Below are positions 34,334-45,924 of a stretch of 64,000 bases of DNA, piece after piece. The stretch spans positions 443,484 through 507,483 of the forward strand of contig JBBHKE010000323.1 in the NCBI GenBank assembly GCA_037447655.1, read 5' to 3'. The notes under the pieces were generated by a model, which worked only from the letters and a program-made list of their open reading frames with translations, was not told the origin of the DNA and ran no database searches. A program made the position numbers and the translations under genes. This DNA comes from Zygnema cylindricum (taxonomy: Eukaryota; Streptophyta; Zygnematophyceae; Zygnematales; Zygnemataceae). Position 1 is the first letter of the stretch. Every line of letters begins with the position of its first letter.

Positions 34334-36277
34334 CTCCCCCAAAGACTTGGTTTCGTGCATCCCTGAGTTAACCCTTGTATATGTCACTAAAGTGACTACC
34401 GTACAATTACTCAAATTCCAAGTGTCACCTAGTATTGTAATTCTCCCCCAAGCCGTAGATCCATTATAACCAGCATTTGTACCACCGCATTACAACTTGT
34501 AATTCCATACGCACCAAACTAAATCTTCAAAAACAATACTCCCCCCGGAAGTTTAGCACCACCGCATTACAATTTGTAATTGCGTACGCACCAAACTAAA
34601 TCTTCAAAAACAATATTCCCCCGCAAATTTGGTCTATGTATCCAAAATCATTCTCTCATACAGTGACGAGGTAGTGTCGTGGCTACACTTACACAGCTTT
34701 AACTTCATTTCGGATTCTCCTCTGTCTACAACCTGCCGCCATATCTTTCCCCAATCTGAAACCTGCCACCATATCTCAGGTTTACACTTCAAAACTTTCA
34801 TCTAATTCGGTCTTATTTCACTTTTTTCAATACTTCTGATGTCTTCGAGCTCGTTCCGAATCTATCTCATTTCATTATGTAACCGCTCCTCGTACGCCAA
34901 AGATGCCATATTGCTCTCCCTACACTATAAACGCCGAACTGTTATTTCACTAACGCCTTAACTTTAGTCCATTAAATTCTCCAAAAACAGATCCAGAGTC
35001 GAACTTGTCCCTTAGCCTTGAATTCAAATTTTCTGCACCATTTTCTTTAGACACATGCGGCATCTTCTCTCCTCTTTACTTCCACGGCTTCCACTTCTTT
35101 CGATGTATTTTAGCTACTTTACTGCACCATTACTTCCGCTGCCTCCTTCATACTCTCTAATTTTCATAAAATACTTTTCATTCAACATGTTATCATATTT
35201 AATAACTAATTGCTAAAATTTTGCAAATTCTCCTATTTTATTTTTTTCCATTCCGAGAATACTCCTTGAAGTACTTTAACTTCCAACAAATGTATGTAAC
35301 CACTTTAAATTATTTGAAGATAAGCGTCTGTTGTCTAACATTAACATAAACTGCCGAAAAATAAAACTTTCTATCTAAATAAAAATATATGCCCATCTAT
35401 GTTCACAAATTTATATCACAATTACCAAATTCTAAAAATAAGTACTATAATATTCACCTCTTTCCCACAAAAACGTAATTCAACATAAGAACCAATGTTC
35501 ACTAATCTGTCCTCATTCAAAAAATCGCTATCTAAACTGTACCAAATTTTGAATTCTGCAAATTATCACGAGTTTTTAATTTTTTTTTTCTTCAAATCAA
35601 GGAATGGTGTTCGATTTCTTCTAAATAAATCAAAAATCAAAAAACTTCTCATATCACAAAAATGGTAATCAAACGTGTCTTCAAATTTTTTAAACATACT
35701 AGCACTATAATCTCCACTTTGCTCGGGACGCTCATTAAACCCTCTCCCTTTAAAACAATCACGTGTATTCTATCATGGTCGTCAAAGATATCTCCACCGT
35801 GGTCAATCATTTTCGTTTCTTTTAATTCTCGCAAACGTTTTCAAACAATTTCTCAGAGCTTCCTTCAAATGTCAAATCTCCACATATCGGAACTCTCCAA
35901 ATACCAAATTTCCACAATGTCTCCCCCAAAATGTGATTCTCTTACAGGTTCACATAATCTTATCCCCCAAATTATGATCCTCTCTCAGGTTTGTCTTCTC
36001 CACATTCAAACCAACAATCCACCAATAGTACTTCACAAAGTAGTCAACTTTGACTCACTAGCACTTTGTCAATAACAACCACTTATGACGACAAACAAGG
36101 CTCACTTTGAGCATAAACTACAAAACCTAGCCACACATGGCTGCAAACAAGGCTCACTTAGAGAATACACTTCACACTCAACCACACATGGCTGCAAACA
36201 AGGCTCACTTTGAGCATGCACTTATCTTAACACACTGACGAAGGCGCTATCCTTAACCTCACGTAAATAGTTGGGCA
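34334..36277 (-). other. internal region of element M, largely non-coding
   Basis: Next to the LTR is a purine tract (plus strand CTCCCCCAAAGACTTGG). Between 34490 and 34620 a 75-bp segment resembling an LTR end plus polypurine tract is repeated. A minus-strand frame at 35649-35834 has no recognisable motif. A 60-bp unit with GGCTGCAAACAAGGCTCACT is repeated three times at 36085-36220. Remnants of gag are possible by position but cannot be shown. Confidence 0.5.
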
Positions 36278-36291
36278 GTGGGCCCATAACC
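36278..36291 (-). other. primer binding site of element M (half-tRNA, initiator Met)
   Basis: GTGGGCCCATAACC on the plus strand directly precedes the right LTR at 36292. Confidence 0.8.
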
Positions 36292-36580
36292 TATCGTTCT
36301 TTGGTCTACAATAGACCGAGAAAACACCCAAACTATTGTATCCTCAACAAAGAGTAATATAGGCCAATGATAAATCATACACGAATAACTTCCTCTCTTT
36401 GCATATAGTTTTCAACCTTATGACACATCATGAACTATACCTTACGACTTATATAAAAATGAGTAACATACATAAAACAATACATGACACACAAACCATT
36501 TACACAAAGAAATTAACAACATCAATACATATGATATCTCCGAAAAACCCTTATAGTATCAAAGCAAAAAAGCTATGCTA

Positions 36581-37685
36581 CATAGTTGTTCAAATCGCAT
36601 AGTATGCACGAATTGAACGCGCGAATAATACGTGCATTTTACATTTAACGATTGAAAATATTGTTAAAATGCACTTTATGATTTTGCATCCATACTACTC
36701 TGTAGATTTGTCAAATATTTTTGTTTCATACGCCGCAGTTTAAACATTTTCCGTTGAATGAGAGCTCTCCAATTGTAAGTATTAATATAACTACACACTC
36801 CATGTGCGTATCGGCTATTTTATATTAACTAGTTACGGAGATGAGGGATAGGCTAGTACGACAATCTGTAGGGCCAGGTTCAAGTCTTTGCCAATACATT
36901 TTTTTTTACAAAGTTATATTTTGTCTGTTGTGATCATCTGACGCACCCATGGCCTTCTCTCTCAATTTCTCGGAGAGTCTACGACTGATTTAAAACAAAG
37001 GAGAGACATTATACACATTACACTTTTCAACATTACATTTCAACTCTACTCTTCGAGTTCTACGCATGGTTGCTTCTCTCAAGGTTCGTAAATGTTTCAA
37101 CTACCGCTTCAATGGCAGTTTTAGTAGCCTTTTCTATGGCTTCAGCAATGGCGACTGCAATGGCGTCTTCTTTGTAGCGGAGTTTTCATGGCAGTGGCGG
37201 GATAGTCACTATACACATTACCCTTTTCAACATTACTTTTCAATTCTACTCTTCGAGTTCTAGGCATTGTTGCTTCTCTCAAGGTTGGTAAATGTTTCAA
37301 CGACCGCTTCAATGGAAGTTTTAGTGGCCTCTTCTATGACGTCACCAATGGCGGAGTTTTCATGGCGGCTTCTCTGTACAAAAATTGGAGGCAATCGCAA
37401 AGAAACTCAAAGCTATCGCGCACAAATGGTGCAACGTCTCTTTTCGTAAAATTTCGTACATTATTTTCATACAGTTTCCGTTCACTTTAGCGTACAAAAG
37501 TAACGTCTCTTTTCAAAAAATTCCGTACACGTCTTTTTTCACAAAATTCCGTACATTATTTCCTTACATTTCGCGTTGTTTACCGTACATGAAGTACTAA
37601 CCAAATTTTAACGAAAAGTTCAAAGGTCACGAATAATACGTAGTAAATGGCAAATTTGAAAAACTCGTATGAAAAGAATGACTTT
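36581..37685. mobile_element. 1.1-kb insertion with 9-bp direct repeat GCTATGCTA
   Basis: GCTATGCTA stands at 36572-36580 and 37686-37694 but only once in the other LTR (33534-33542). The ends CATAGTTGTTCAAAT and ATTTGAAAAACTCGTATG are loosely inverted. Inside are two copies of about 180 bp (37010-37195 and 37200-37370) and a tRNA-like stretch near 36838-36893. A 9-bp duplication fits Mutator-like elements; no transposase is present. Confidence 0.6.
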
Positions 37686-37935
37686 GCTATGCTATCAACG
37701 ATGTCTTTTATCTACGCTCCCAAGACTCGACAACTCTAAATAATTAAATCTCGATCCCTACTTTTCTTCATACTTTGATACTTTAGTTTTCACAGCTCAC
37801 ATAGATACATTAATTTAGGAGCCGCCTACAACTAACAAACCGCTGAGTATTAATGTATACAATTAGATCTTAATCTACACCCTATATTAACTCAGCATCA
37901 ATCATCGTGTTACGCTTCTTTTGTTATCTACGTAC

Positions 37936-39099
37936 CGGTTGTGATTTAAAAGCGTAATGTACTTGTTTGGGACACGTGGCTTCACTAGGCGCGGATCAAA
38001 TGTATCCGTACGAAAATGATCTAATACGGAATCCGAAATCACGACAAGAATGAACGGCGGATACCAATCGAGTCAACGGACATTCGAAGTGGGACCACAT
38101 TGGAACAATGTTACTGGAAGCGTGTAGTCCATCGCGAAGAAATATCTTACATCTTACGGCGACCCGCAAATCCTGGAATACTCTTGCACAGACGCTAATT
38201 TAATCGTCCGATCCCCACATACATCGACGGCAGAGGAAAACTGACAAGAACACAATTAACTAAGCAAGTTGCGTCGTTTTGCGCAACCGACTTGCTACTA
38301 AGAGATTTCAGTTTTGCGTGTACAGTCTTTTGAAAAGATTCGCCAATTGCTGACTAAGCAAGTGGCACAATTTATGTACGACACCTATTTGTAAATATCT
38401 GAAGCAACTTTAATTTGTATATAGTGAATTAATTTTTAGTGTTACAATATTGAAATAGGATAGAAGTTATAGTTAGGGTTTGGACGTACTTCCGGTACTG
38501 TAGTCGTACCGTTGACATACAGTGACTTTATCCGTTGACTTACAGTGTCTTTATTCGAGTACAGTACTTAGTTACACGTGTAGTTATTTGATTAGTGTAG
38601 GGCTCAGTAGATAACTATGTGAGTAGAAATTGTAGGACTTAGTTTATTTTCAGTATCACAGTTGATATTATCAAAGTAATGGCAGGTTGTATTTCTGCAA
38701 CTTTGACCTATTAGTGTTATTACTCTGGTTGATATCTTGATGTGAAACTTTGTGAAGATATTCTATGATCTAGAAACTACATGTGTGTGTAGTTTCAGTC
38801 TGTTTTGTTATCTCTGTAGAATTCCGTGAGAAGTCTACCTGGGTAGTTTGAAAAGTTGTCAGCTGTTTTTGGGAAACTCTGGAGCTCATATCTTTTAGAT
38901 ACCTTGATGGATTTGGCTTTAACTTTGGGAGGTAACAGTATCTAGGATATACTACATTCTAGTGCACAAGGATATACTGCAGTTTGTGCAGTTTTCGTTC
39001 ATTGTGGAGCAATCTGTGCCGTCTGAAACATAGTTGTTTTTGAGGTAATCTGTGGGTGTTTCCGTGAATATCCATGGCTGAAATAGGCTATGGACAACA
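37936..39099 (+). repeat. solo LTR, family D relative
   Basis: Ends ATGGCTGAAATAGGCTATGG ACAACA like the element-D LTR and is flanked by CGTAC (37931-37935 and 39100-39104). The empty site CTACGTACATTCCGG is preserved in the left LTR of M near 33733-33747. The 5' end reads CGGTTG, so its terminal TG has decayed. Confidence 0.85.
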
Positions 39100-39694
39100 C
39101 GTACATTTCGGATTATTTCTACCTGATGAAATATCGACGACTATTTTTATCACTGTACTATTCAATCACCACCTTAATAAATGTTCACTATCTGTAATTT
39201 TGTACGTATGCCTTGATTTCTACTACCTGCTTTTGTTCACATTGTATTGTTATATTAGCGTTTGTATTATATAGGCCGTCGTGACCCTTTTGTGAATATC
39301 CTCCTGGCACATAATCAATGTTGGTTCTCTACTCAAAAAGAATTTTTGTGTCGGAACGATTTGACTAAGCAATCCATTGTGTTCGTGTTACACGGTCGTG
39401 TACGTTTCGTTCCCGTTGGTATTGTACTTGTTTAAAATTAACCAAACGTTATCGTATTACCGCCCATAAATATCGCCATCGCTTAATCGTGCACTTGCAC
39501 ATAAATCTTTGTTCGTATTGCATCAAATAAGTTGCGTGATACTCCACGAGTAATAATGCGCCACGTGCTCATATCCGAGTCGTTTTTAAAAACCGAACCT
39601 CTAAATACATTTGCATCAAATTACATACGCCTCATAGCGTATTACTAAGGCTACACCAAAACAAATGTGTACGAAACAAAGTCTTAAAACAACA

Positions 39695-40480
39695 ACCCTC
39701 TCCCATCCTCGCCATTTCTCTCGACCTCTTTTACCCTCCCATCCCCTCCCTTACCTTCCCTTACCCTCCCGTCCCTTTACATCCCCTCCACTCCCTTCCC
39801 CAACCTTCCTCGTAATTTTCCCTCTCCACCACTCCTGTCCTCCAATCAGCCATTCTCCTTATCCCCGCCTGCCCTAACACCTTGCCCTTACCCTACCTTC
39901 CCCGTCTCTCCTCTCCCCTCTCCGCCTTCCCCAATTTCCACCCCCTCTCCACCCTTCACCCTCTTTCGCCCCGCCCCCAAGTGCCGTCCTCCGTCACCCA
40001 CGTCTTTCACTCTCCCCTCTCCTCCACTGCCTAATCCCGTCCCTTCCAACCTAGGCCCCAATTCCTTCCTGTCCCCTCTTCTCCAATTCTCTCTTTGGTC
40101 ATCCCTCCCCCTTTCACTCCACCGTCGCTTCAATTACTTGGCCAATCCCCCTTGCCCCGTCCTTTTGCCACCTTCCCTCCGCTCCCATCCCCTACCTTCT
40201 TTCCTTCCACCATTCCAGCATTCACCACTCCATTCACTCATGAACATTTTGCCGCTCTCCTTCCCTATCCCTCTCCCTTTCGTTTTCCCTCATTTTCTTT
40301 ACCATCTCACCCTCACTCTCTGCCTCTCTTTACCGCTCTTTGTCCCTCTCCCGCACCCTTTCTCTCTACATTTTTATCTTTGCCGCTCAAACCCTATCCC
40401 TCCCTATCCTATCTTCATCTCTCATTTTATCCTCATCCTTTTGCGAGGACGGAGGGTTACGATAAAGGCTTTCCCTTGTT
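39695..40480 (+). repeat. pyrimidine-rich tract (continuation of 33100-33261)
   Basis: About 780 bp of C/T-rich sequence on the plus strand. Together with 33100-33261 it forms one tract that element M split. Open frames in it are artefacts of composition. Confidence 0.85.
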
Positions 40481-42071
40481 GGTCATATTTTTTGTATTAA
40501 CACACTAGATATGGCTTGGGGGAGGGGTGATGGTAGACTCCTTTGTCACACAGAGTATGATCATGGGGGGGGAGAGGGATAAGGGAAAAAGCAGACAAGG
40601 TGTGGCGTTAAACTTCCAAACCACATACTTGCGCGTCAGTCCTCCCCTCCCCTTCTCCCCCCTCTCGTAGGAAATTGTGTCATATATTATTATTAAAAAC
40701 TTTGGATTAGTTTCTCTCAACCTCATTAAATTGAGCCATTTAGAATGTTTAACTTTAAAAAGTTGGAAGAATTCAGTATTGTGATTATTTTTTCTAATAA
40801 TCCTTGTCTATCTTCAACAAATATTTATAATTAAACGTGCAAATTTTTGTACTAAATATAATAAGAAACATAAAAGATATTAATTTCAAGAAGATAAATT
40901 GTGACAACAAATTTATTGCCGTAAAACATCATTTTCGAGGAAATTTTACCCTATTATAAAGATTACAATTGGCTTTGTGTAGAATTTACTCTTACAAGGT
41001 TTGGAGGTTTGTCAGTTGACCGATAGATGATGGAATGCTTCCACTCAACTGGTTGTTATATAACACTCTGTAATGCCGTCGAGCCCAACCCATCAAATCC
41101 CCCCTCCTTTCTTAATAGCTACTACTTATTTGAATCGAAGTATAATTTAATTAAAAGAAAAAGACTTGTTATGTACATTTGTAGGGCTACTATTCAAATG
41201 GCACTCATGAAAATTAACAACAGTAATTTATAATGGATTTTCAATTGTAATTGGTGGAATCCTCTATCCCCCTTTTTTTACAAGTTGAATTGTGAAATAC
41301 ACAAGCTTTCATAAAATGTTTCATTTTTTTAAACCCAAGTACAACAGTTACGATTTCTTAGACTGAATGTCAAATCAATTACTAAAGTTTTCTCTTGAAG
41401 ACGACACCCATTTACCACCCTTCCAACACCCAATTTCTCCCCCATCATCCCCTCATAAACCTTTTTCATCTTTTCCCAATTATATAAAAGAGGCATATAA
41501 TACAGAACCTCACTAATTACTCCGCCTTACGCATGATTTTTTCAAATCAAGTTCATAGCCTAGTTTCATTTGCAGCAAAGCGTCGACCTAAAAAACAAAT
41601 GATGAGAACCTCCTCTTTTTCTTTGACCTTCCTCTCTTTTTACCACCAGAAACAAAATATAAAAGAAATAAAATTCAAAAAAATGTGAATCCTAGATGGT
41701 TTTTCCTATATTTATTTAATATTCCTTTGCTTAGCTTTTCTTTTTTCTATATGATATGGAGTACATATCCCCTCTAAGTCTCTACTCACACTGTCTTTAG
41801 TTGTATGAGGTTACCAATCTCCGCCGCAATGCTGCCTCTTAGTCCTCTATCCGATAAACCTCTGCATGCCCCTCGTATTGGTCGACAAATGAGTTCTTTT
41901 TTCTTCACCCCAAGTCATTAGTTGTTAAACGACTCTTTCGTTCCTCCCACATAACTTACACGTATAGACCAACCCGAACGGTCTTTCAATGACTCCAATC
42001 AATCACCCCCGTCCACCCACTCCCTTTATCCCCGCTCACCACATTTAACATTTATCTACAAACCCAACGAG
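40481..42071. other. intergenic, includes one degenerate 1.3-kb repeat unit
   Basis: 40830-41150 matches the repeat block of 29081-33261 (GATGGAATGCTTCCACTCAA at about 41027). The rest, to the LTR of element F, shows nothing I can name. Confidence 0.5.
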
Positions 42072-42515
42072 TGTTGTTAGGGGTAATTAATTTAGCATCA
42101 ATCTTCTCTATACTTCTCACTTCTCTGTTGTTTTCACTTACTTTCTCACGTCTGTTTTTCATCGTTTGTACTATGTATGTTTGTTCTTTTCTAATTTTTT
42201 TTTTACACCCCACGGTCATTTTATATTTCTAGTCTACTTTACAAATCTGTTTTTTTTTATTTTTGTCTTCGATTAGATCATTACATTAGATTCGGTCAAA
42301 TTTAACTTAGTAGTTTATCGCCTTGCACAAATCCATTAGAATTAGATTAGGACATGTAATATCTAATGCATCTTACGTGCACAATATATTCCACACTAAT
42401 CAGTGTCGTGTGACTTTATATTTAAGTATCTCTTCTCATTTGAAGAAACATCCCAAAAAAAAATACTCATCAAATGCATTGAGAGGCTTTCATGGCTTCA
42501 AGCACTCCACCTCCA
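42072..42515 (+). repeat. 5' LTR of element F (start approximate)
   Basis: Begins TGTTGTTAGGGGTAATTAAT and aligns with 51670-52108 over ATTAGAATTAGATTAGGA, TTCTCATTTGAAGAA and the gag start ATGGCTTCAAGCACTCC (42492). It ends around CTCCA at 42515, followed by GGGTTATCAATG, a possible half-tRNA type primer site. Confidence 0.65.
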
Positions 42516-42704
42516 TTGGGTTATCAATGTATCCACGCACTTCGAATGATATACAGGCGTTTGATGGCCTAATTTCTACGATAAGGTTTTTTTTTGCCAT
42601 GCATACTTATAACATTAAAAACATTTGGGAATTCATTAATAGTATTTCTAAACCTCTTGCAATAAACTCTACAAATTACGCGTATTACAAAGCCAAGGAA
42701 AAAA
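42492..42704 (+). pseudogene. gag start of element F (first part)
   Basis: ATGGCTTCAAGCACTCCACC gives MASSTPPPLG, matched by MASSSPPP in the 3' LTR at 52087. A frame break follows. The sequence continues beyond element E at 45925. I infer gag from position only. Confidence 0.5.
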
Positions 42705-43547
42705 TGTTGTTTTTGGAAAGCTTTAGTCCTCTATACCTAGTGCGGTTCAGTACAAACCAAAACTAGTGCGGTTCAGTACAAACCAAAACTGGTGTTACAC
42801 TGACTGAGTAAGGAGTACACCGATGAATACACTCTCGTGACACGCGTTGGTTCAAGGGAGAACGTATTCCGTAATATCCATCTGTTGGTGTTACAGATAC
42901 ACCTGACGACCGAAATGGCATGTAGGGGTTCACCTACGGATTTGAATCTGATATGCGGGCGGCGGACAGAGACCACCGACAAATGCTAGTCAGAGTGAAA
43001 CATGTACACGATGATCTGACGAGGAATCCTGAATCCTACGTAGTTGTAAATATTCAGTTAAACAAGTTTTATCTTCATTTGATTAGTTGTTTAGTGTAGG
43101 ATTCTTTTGTTTAGAATACCTTGTTCATTTCGGGTATACGCACATTATTCGTTCTAGCAAGTAGTTAGTTGTACGGCTGATATGCCTTCGTACATTCAGT
43201 AGTGAAGCTTCCGTGTTTATGAGTAGGACTTAGTCATTTTTAGAGTTAAGAACAATTTGTATCGAAAATTGTTTCTGTTGTTTTTGGTAATTTCTTTTTT
43301 GAATATCTCACAGATCTGTGAGCAAAATTACTTGTAATTTTGTGTGTGTGTTACTCATGTTGTCATCTATGTTGTTGCAGATTTGCAAAGCTATTGTATT
43401 GTTGAATTGTGAATTATCAACTGTTGAAGTTGTTGTTTCTCATACCGGTTTTTGTGAAAGTTTCTTGCTTGTTTGAATTCTAAGATGACTACTCTTACAT
43501 CTTCATGGTCTTCAGTTTTACGTGTTGTTTTCAGTTTTAAAACAACA
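42705..43547 (+). repeat. 5' LTR of element E
   Basis: 843 bp from TGTTGTTTTTGGAAAGC to TTTTAAAACAACA. The gag ATG at 43484 lies inside it. Confidence 0.9.
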
Positions 43548-43740
43548 GGTCACATGCCCACCTTCACGATTTCCGGTTTTTGATGGGAGAGAAGATGACT
43601 ACTCCTACATCTTTAACGTCTTCATATTCATCGTCTTCACTTCTAGTTGTTGGTTTCAGTTATTAAACAAAAAGTCACAGGCTCACCTTCACGAATTCCA
43701 GTTTTTGAGGGGAGAGAATACTTGTATTGGGCAGTTTATG
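43484..43740 (+). pseudogene. gag start of element E, duplicated
   Basis: ATGACTACTCTTACATCTTC (43484) and ATGACTACTCCTACATCTTT (43591) head two tandem copies of about 107 bp, each leading to a QxVTCPPSRFPVF-like peptide and FDGRE / FEGRE. After YLYWAVYV the sequence jumps to RT. The primer site after the LTR (43548-43561, GGTCACATGCCCAC) has four mismatches to the other families. Confidence 0.75.
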
Positions 43741-44963
43741 TCATAGAAGAAGAAGACGGAGTATTATATATTGTTGTTTATGTGGGTGATTTGCTGCTTC
43801 TGAGCAGCTCTATTAATGATATTAACAAACTAAAAACAACCTTGAATTCCCGGATTGAAATGAAAGACTTAGGTTAGGCTAAATATATTTTGGGAATTGA
43901 AGTAGAAAGGGATAGACAACAAAGATAAATTTATTTGACACAGAAAGAAGCCATTGTGAACAAGCTTGAGAGGTTCGGCATGTCAAATGCAAAAGGAAGT
44001 GCTACTCCCATGGAGTTCATATAAAAAGCTAAAGGAGAAGGAATCAGATGGCAGTGTAGTAATTGATGACTCTTTGGAGTTAGGGGAGGCAGATTATATA
44101 TCCTGCACTCTTTACACGCAGATTGTCAGAAGTCTTATTTGTTTTATGAATTATACCTGACCGGATATTGCAGCATCTGTTGGAGCTCTAAGCCAAAGTT
44201 TGCAAAATCCAAAGAAGTTAGACTAGGAGAAAGCAGAGAGAGTTCTTCAATATCTTGATTTTATATCCTCCATTTTTTACACGCAGATTGTCAGAAGTTT
44301 TATCTGTTTTATGAATTGTACCCGACCGGATATTGCAGCATCTGTTGGAGCTCTAAGCAAAAGTTTGCAAAATCCAAAGAAGTTAGACTAGGAGAAATCA
44401 AAGAGAGTTCTTTGGTTTCTTGCAAGAACTCAGAACCTCTAACTCTCTGTCAGTGGAGAAGAAGTAAAAATTCAGACTTAGAGCGATGTGAGCTATGGAG
44501 ATATGCCAAGCCGACACTCTACCACAAGATATATTTGTGAGATTAGAAGTGGGACATGGTGTTGGAGCTGCAAACTTCACAAGGTGACAGCTCAGTCTAC
44601 TATGGAGGCTGAATACATGGCGGCCTGCTTAGCTATCAAAGAGTTACTTGGGGTAAAGTCTCTCCGTCAAGTGCTTCTGTTTATAAAGTATTGACCTCAT
44701 ATAGTGTGGTGTGACAATCATGCTACTATTGCTATTGGATCTAACCCTAACCATCACTTTAAGAGCAAACACATTGATATGAAATTGCATTTTGTCATAC
44801 TTAAAGTGAGGGTAAAAGTTCTCAAACTTAGTCATTTACCAGATGAGCAAATGGTTGAGATGGTTGCTCACATGATGACCAAACACTTACTTGCACCTAC
44901 ATTACGGTTTTGCAAAGAGGCATGTGGTTTAAGTGGCTAGCAGAGTCTAAAGTTTTAGGGGAG
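43741..44963 (+). pseudogene. RT active-site region and RNase H remnant (element E)
   Basis: EEDGVLYIVVYVGDLLLLSS carries YVGD in place of YVDD, so the active site is mutated. EMKDLG and LGIEVERDRQQR follow. A 172-bp segment (SLICFMNYT, PDIAASVGAL, Trp codon as TAG) is duplicated in tandem at about 44070-44400. From 44488 RNase H motifs appear: STTRYICEIRSGTWCWSC, STMEAEYMAACLAIKELL, WCDNHATIAIGSNPNHHFKS, HIDMKLHFV, VAHMMTKHLLAPTLRFCKEA. The purine tract AGGGGAG precedes the LTR. Confidence 0.88.
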
Positions 44964-45924
44964 TGTTGTTTTTGGAAAGCTTTAGTCCTCTTTATGCCTC
45001 GGGTGAGAGGGCGATATAGTTTGTAAGTCCAGTTTAGTACAAACCAAAATTGGTGTTACAGTGACTCAATGAGTACAGCGATGAATACACTCTCGGGACA
45101 CGCGTCGTTTTAAGGGAAAACGTCTTCCAAAATAACCGTCTGTTTGTTGGTGCACGGATACACGTGAGGACCGAAATGACATGTGCAGGTTCACGTACAG
45201 ATGTGAATCCGATATGTAGGCGGCGGACAAGGACCGCGTGAGGACCGAAATGACATGTGGAGGTTCACCTTCGGATCTGAATTCGATATGTAGGCGGCGA
45301 ACAGGGACTGCCGACAAATGCTGGTCAGAGTGGACCATGTATACGATGATCTGACGTGGAATCCAGAATCCTATGTAGTTGCTATTATTCGGTTAAACAG
45401 GTTTTGTCTTTGTTTGATTAGGTTGTGTAGTGTAGGATTCTTTTGTTTGACATACCTTTTTCATTTCGGGTATACGCACAATATTTGCTATATCAGGTAG
45501 TTAGTTGTACGGCTGGTAAGCCTCTGTACATTCAGTACTAAATCTTGAGTGTTTATGAGTAGTACTTAGGTCATTTTTAGAGTTAGGAACAATTTGTATT
45601 AAAAACTGTTTATGTTGTTTTTGGTGATTTCATCTTTGAATATCTCACAGATCTGTGAGCAAAATTACTTGTAATTTTGTGTGTGTGTTCCGTTTGCTAT
45701 CATCTACATCGTTGTTAATTTGCAGAGCTATTTTTCCGAATTATGAATAATCAGCTACATTGCTGTAAATTTGCAGAGCTATTGTTTCTCCGAATTGTGA
45801 ATTATCAACTGTTGAAGTTGTTGTTTTTTCAACTAGTTTCAGTGAAAGTTTGCTTGTTTGAGTTCTGGATTACTACTCATGCATCTTCATCGTCTTCAGT
45901 TCCAGCTGTTGTCTCATAACAACA
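44964..45924 (+). repeat. 3' LTR of element E
   Basis: 961 bp, longer than the 5' LTR partly because of a tandem duplication of about 74 bp at 45155-45310 (GAGGACCGAAATGACATGTG in both units). Confidence 0.9.

Larger units (their letters stand above)
33262..39694 (-). mobile_element. non-autonomous LTR element M with nested insertions
   Basis: A left LTR (33262-34333), a polypurine tract, an internal region of about 1.95 kb, a primer site (36278-36291) and a right LTR (36292-39694) are flanked by ACCCT. The right LTR is expanded by a 1105-bp insertion and a 1164-bp solo LTR; without them it is about 1120 bp. No pol is present. Its ends (TGTTG, AAAACAACA) relate it to element D. Confidence 0.88.
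36292..39694 (-). repeat. 5' LTR of element M, interrupted twice
   Basis: Aligns with 33262-34333 in three pieces: 36292-36580, 37686-37935 and 39100-39694. The outer end is AAAACAACA; the inner end is TATCG instead of TG. Confidence 0.85.
42705..45924 (+). mobile_element. copia element E, internally deleted
   Basis: LTRs at 42705-43547 and 44964-45924 with TGTTG...AACAACA ends are flanked by AAAAA (42700-42704, 45925-45929). The internal part joins the gag start directly to the RT active-site region, so protease, integrase and most of RT are missing. Confidence 0.9.

Noticed and set aside
39665-40508. Overlapping Pro/Ser/Leu-rich frames on the plus strand
   Set aside because: Three frames are open at once because the plus strand is nearly pure pyrimidine. 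This is composition, not coding.
42323-42766. 147-codon frame as a host gene
   Set aside because: It crosses the LTR and gag start of element F and runs into element E. Its sequence matches the LTR at 51900-52108 in another frame.
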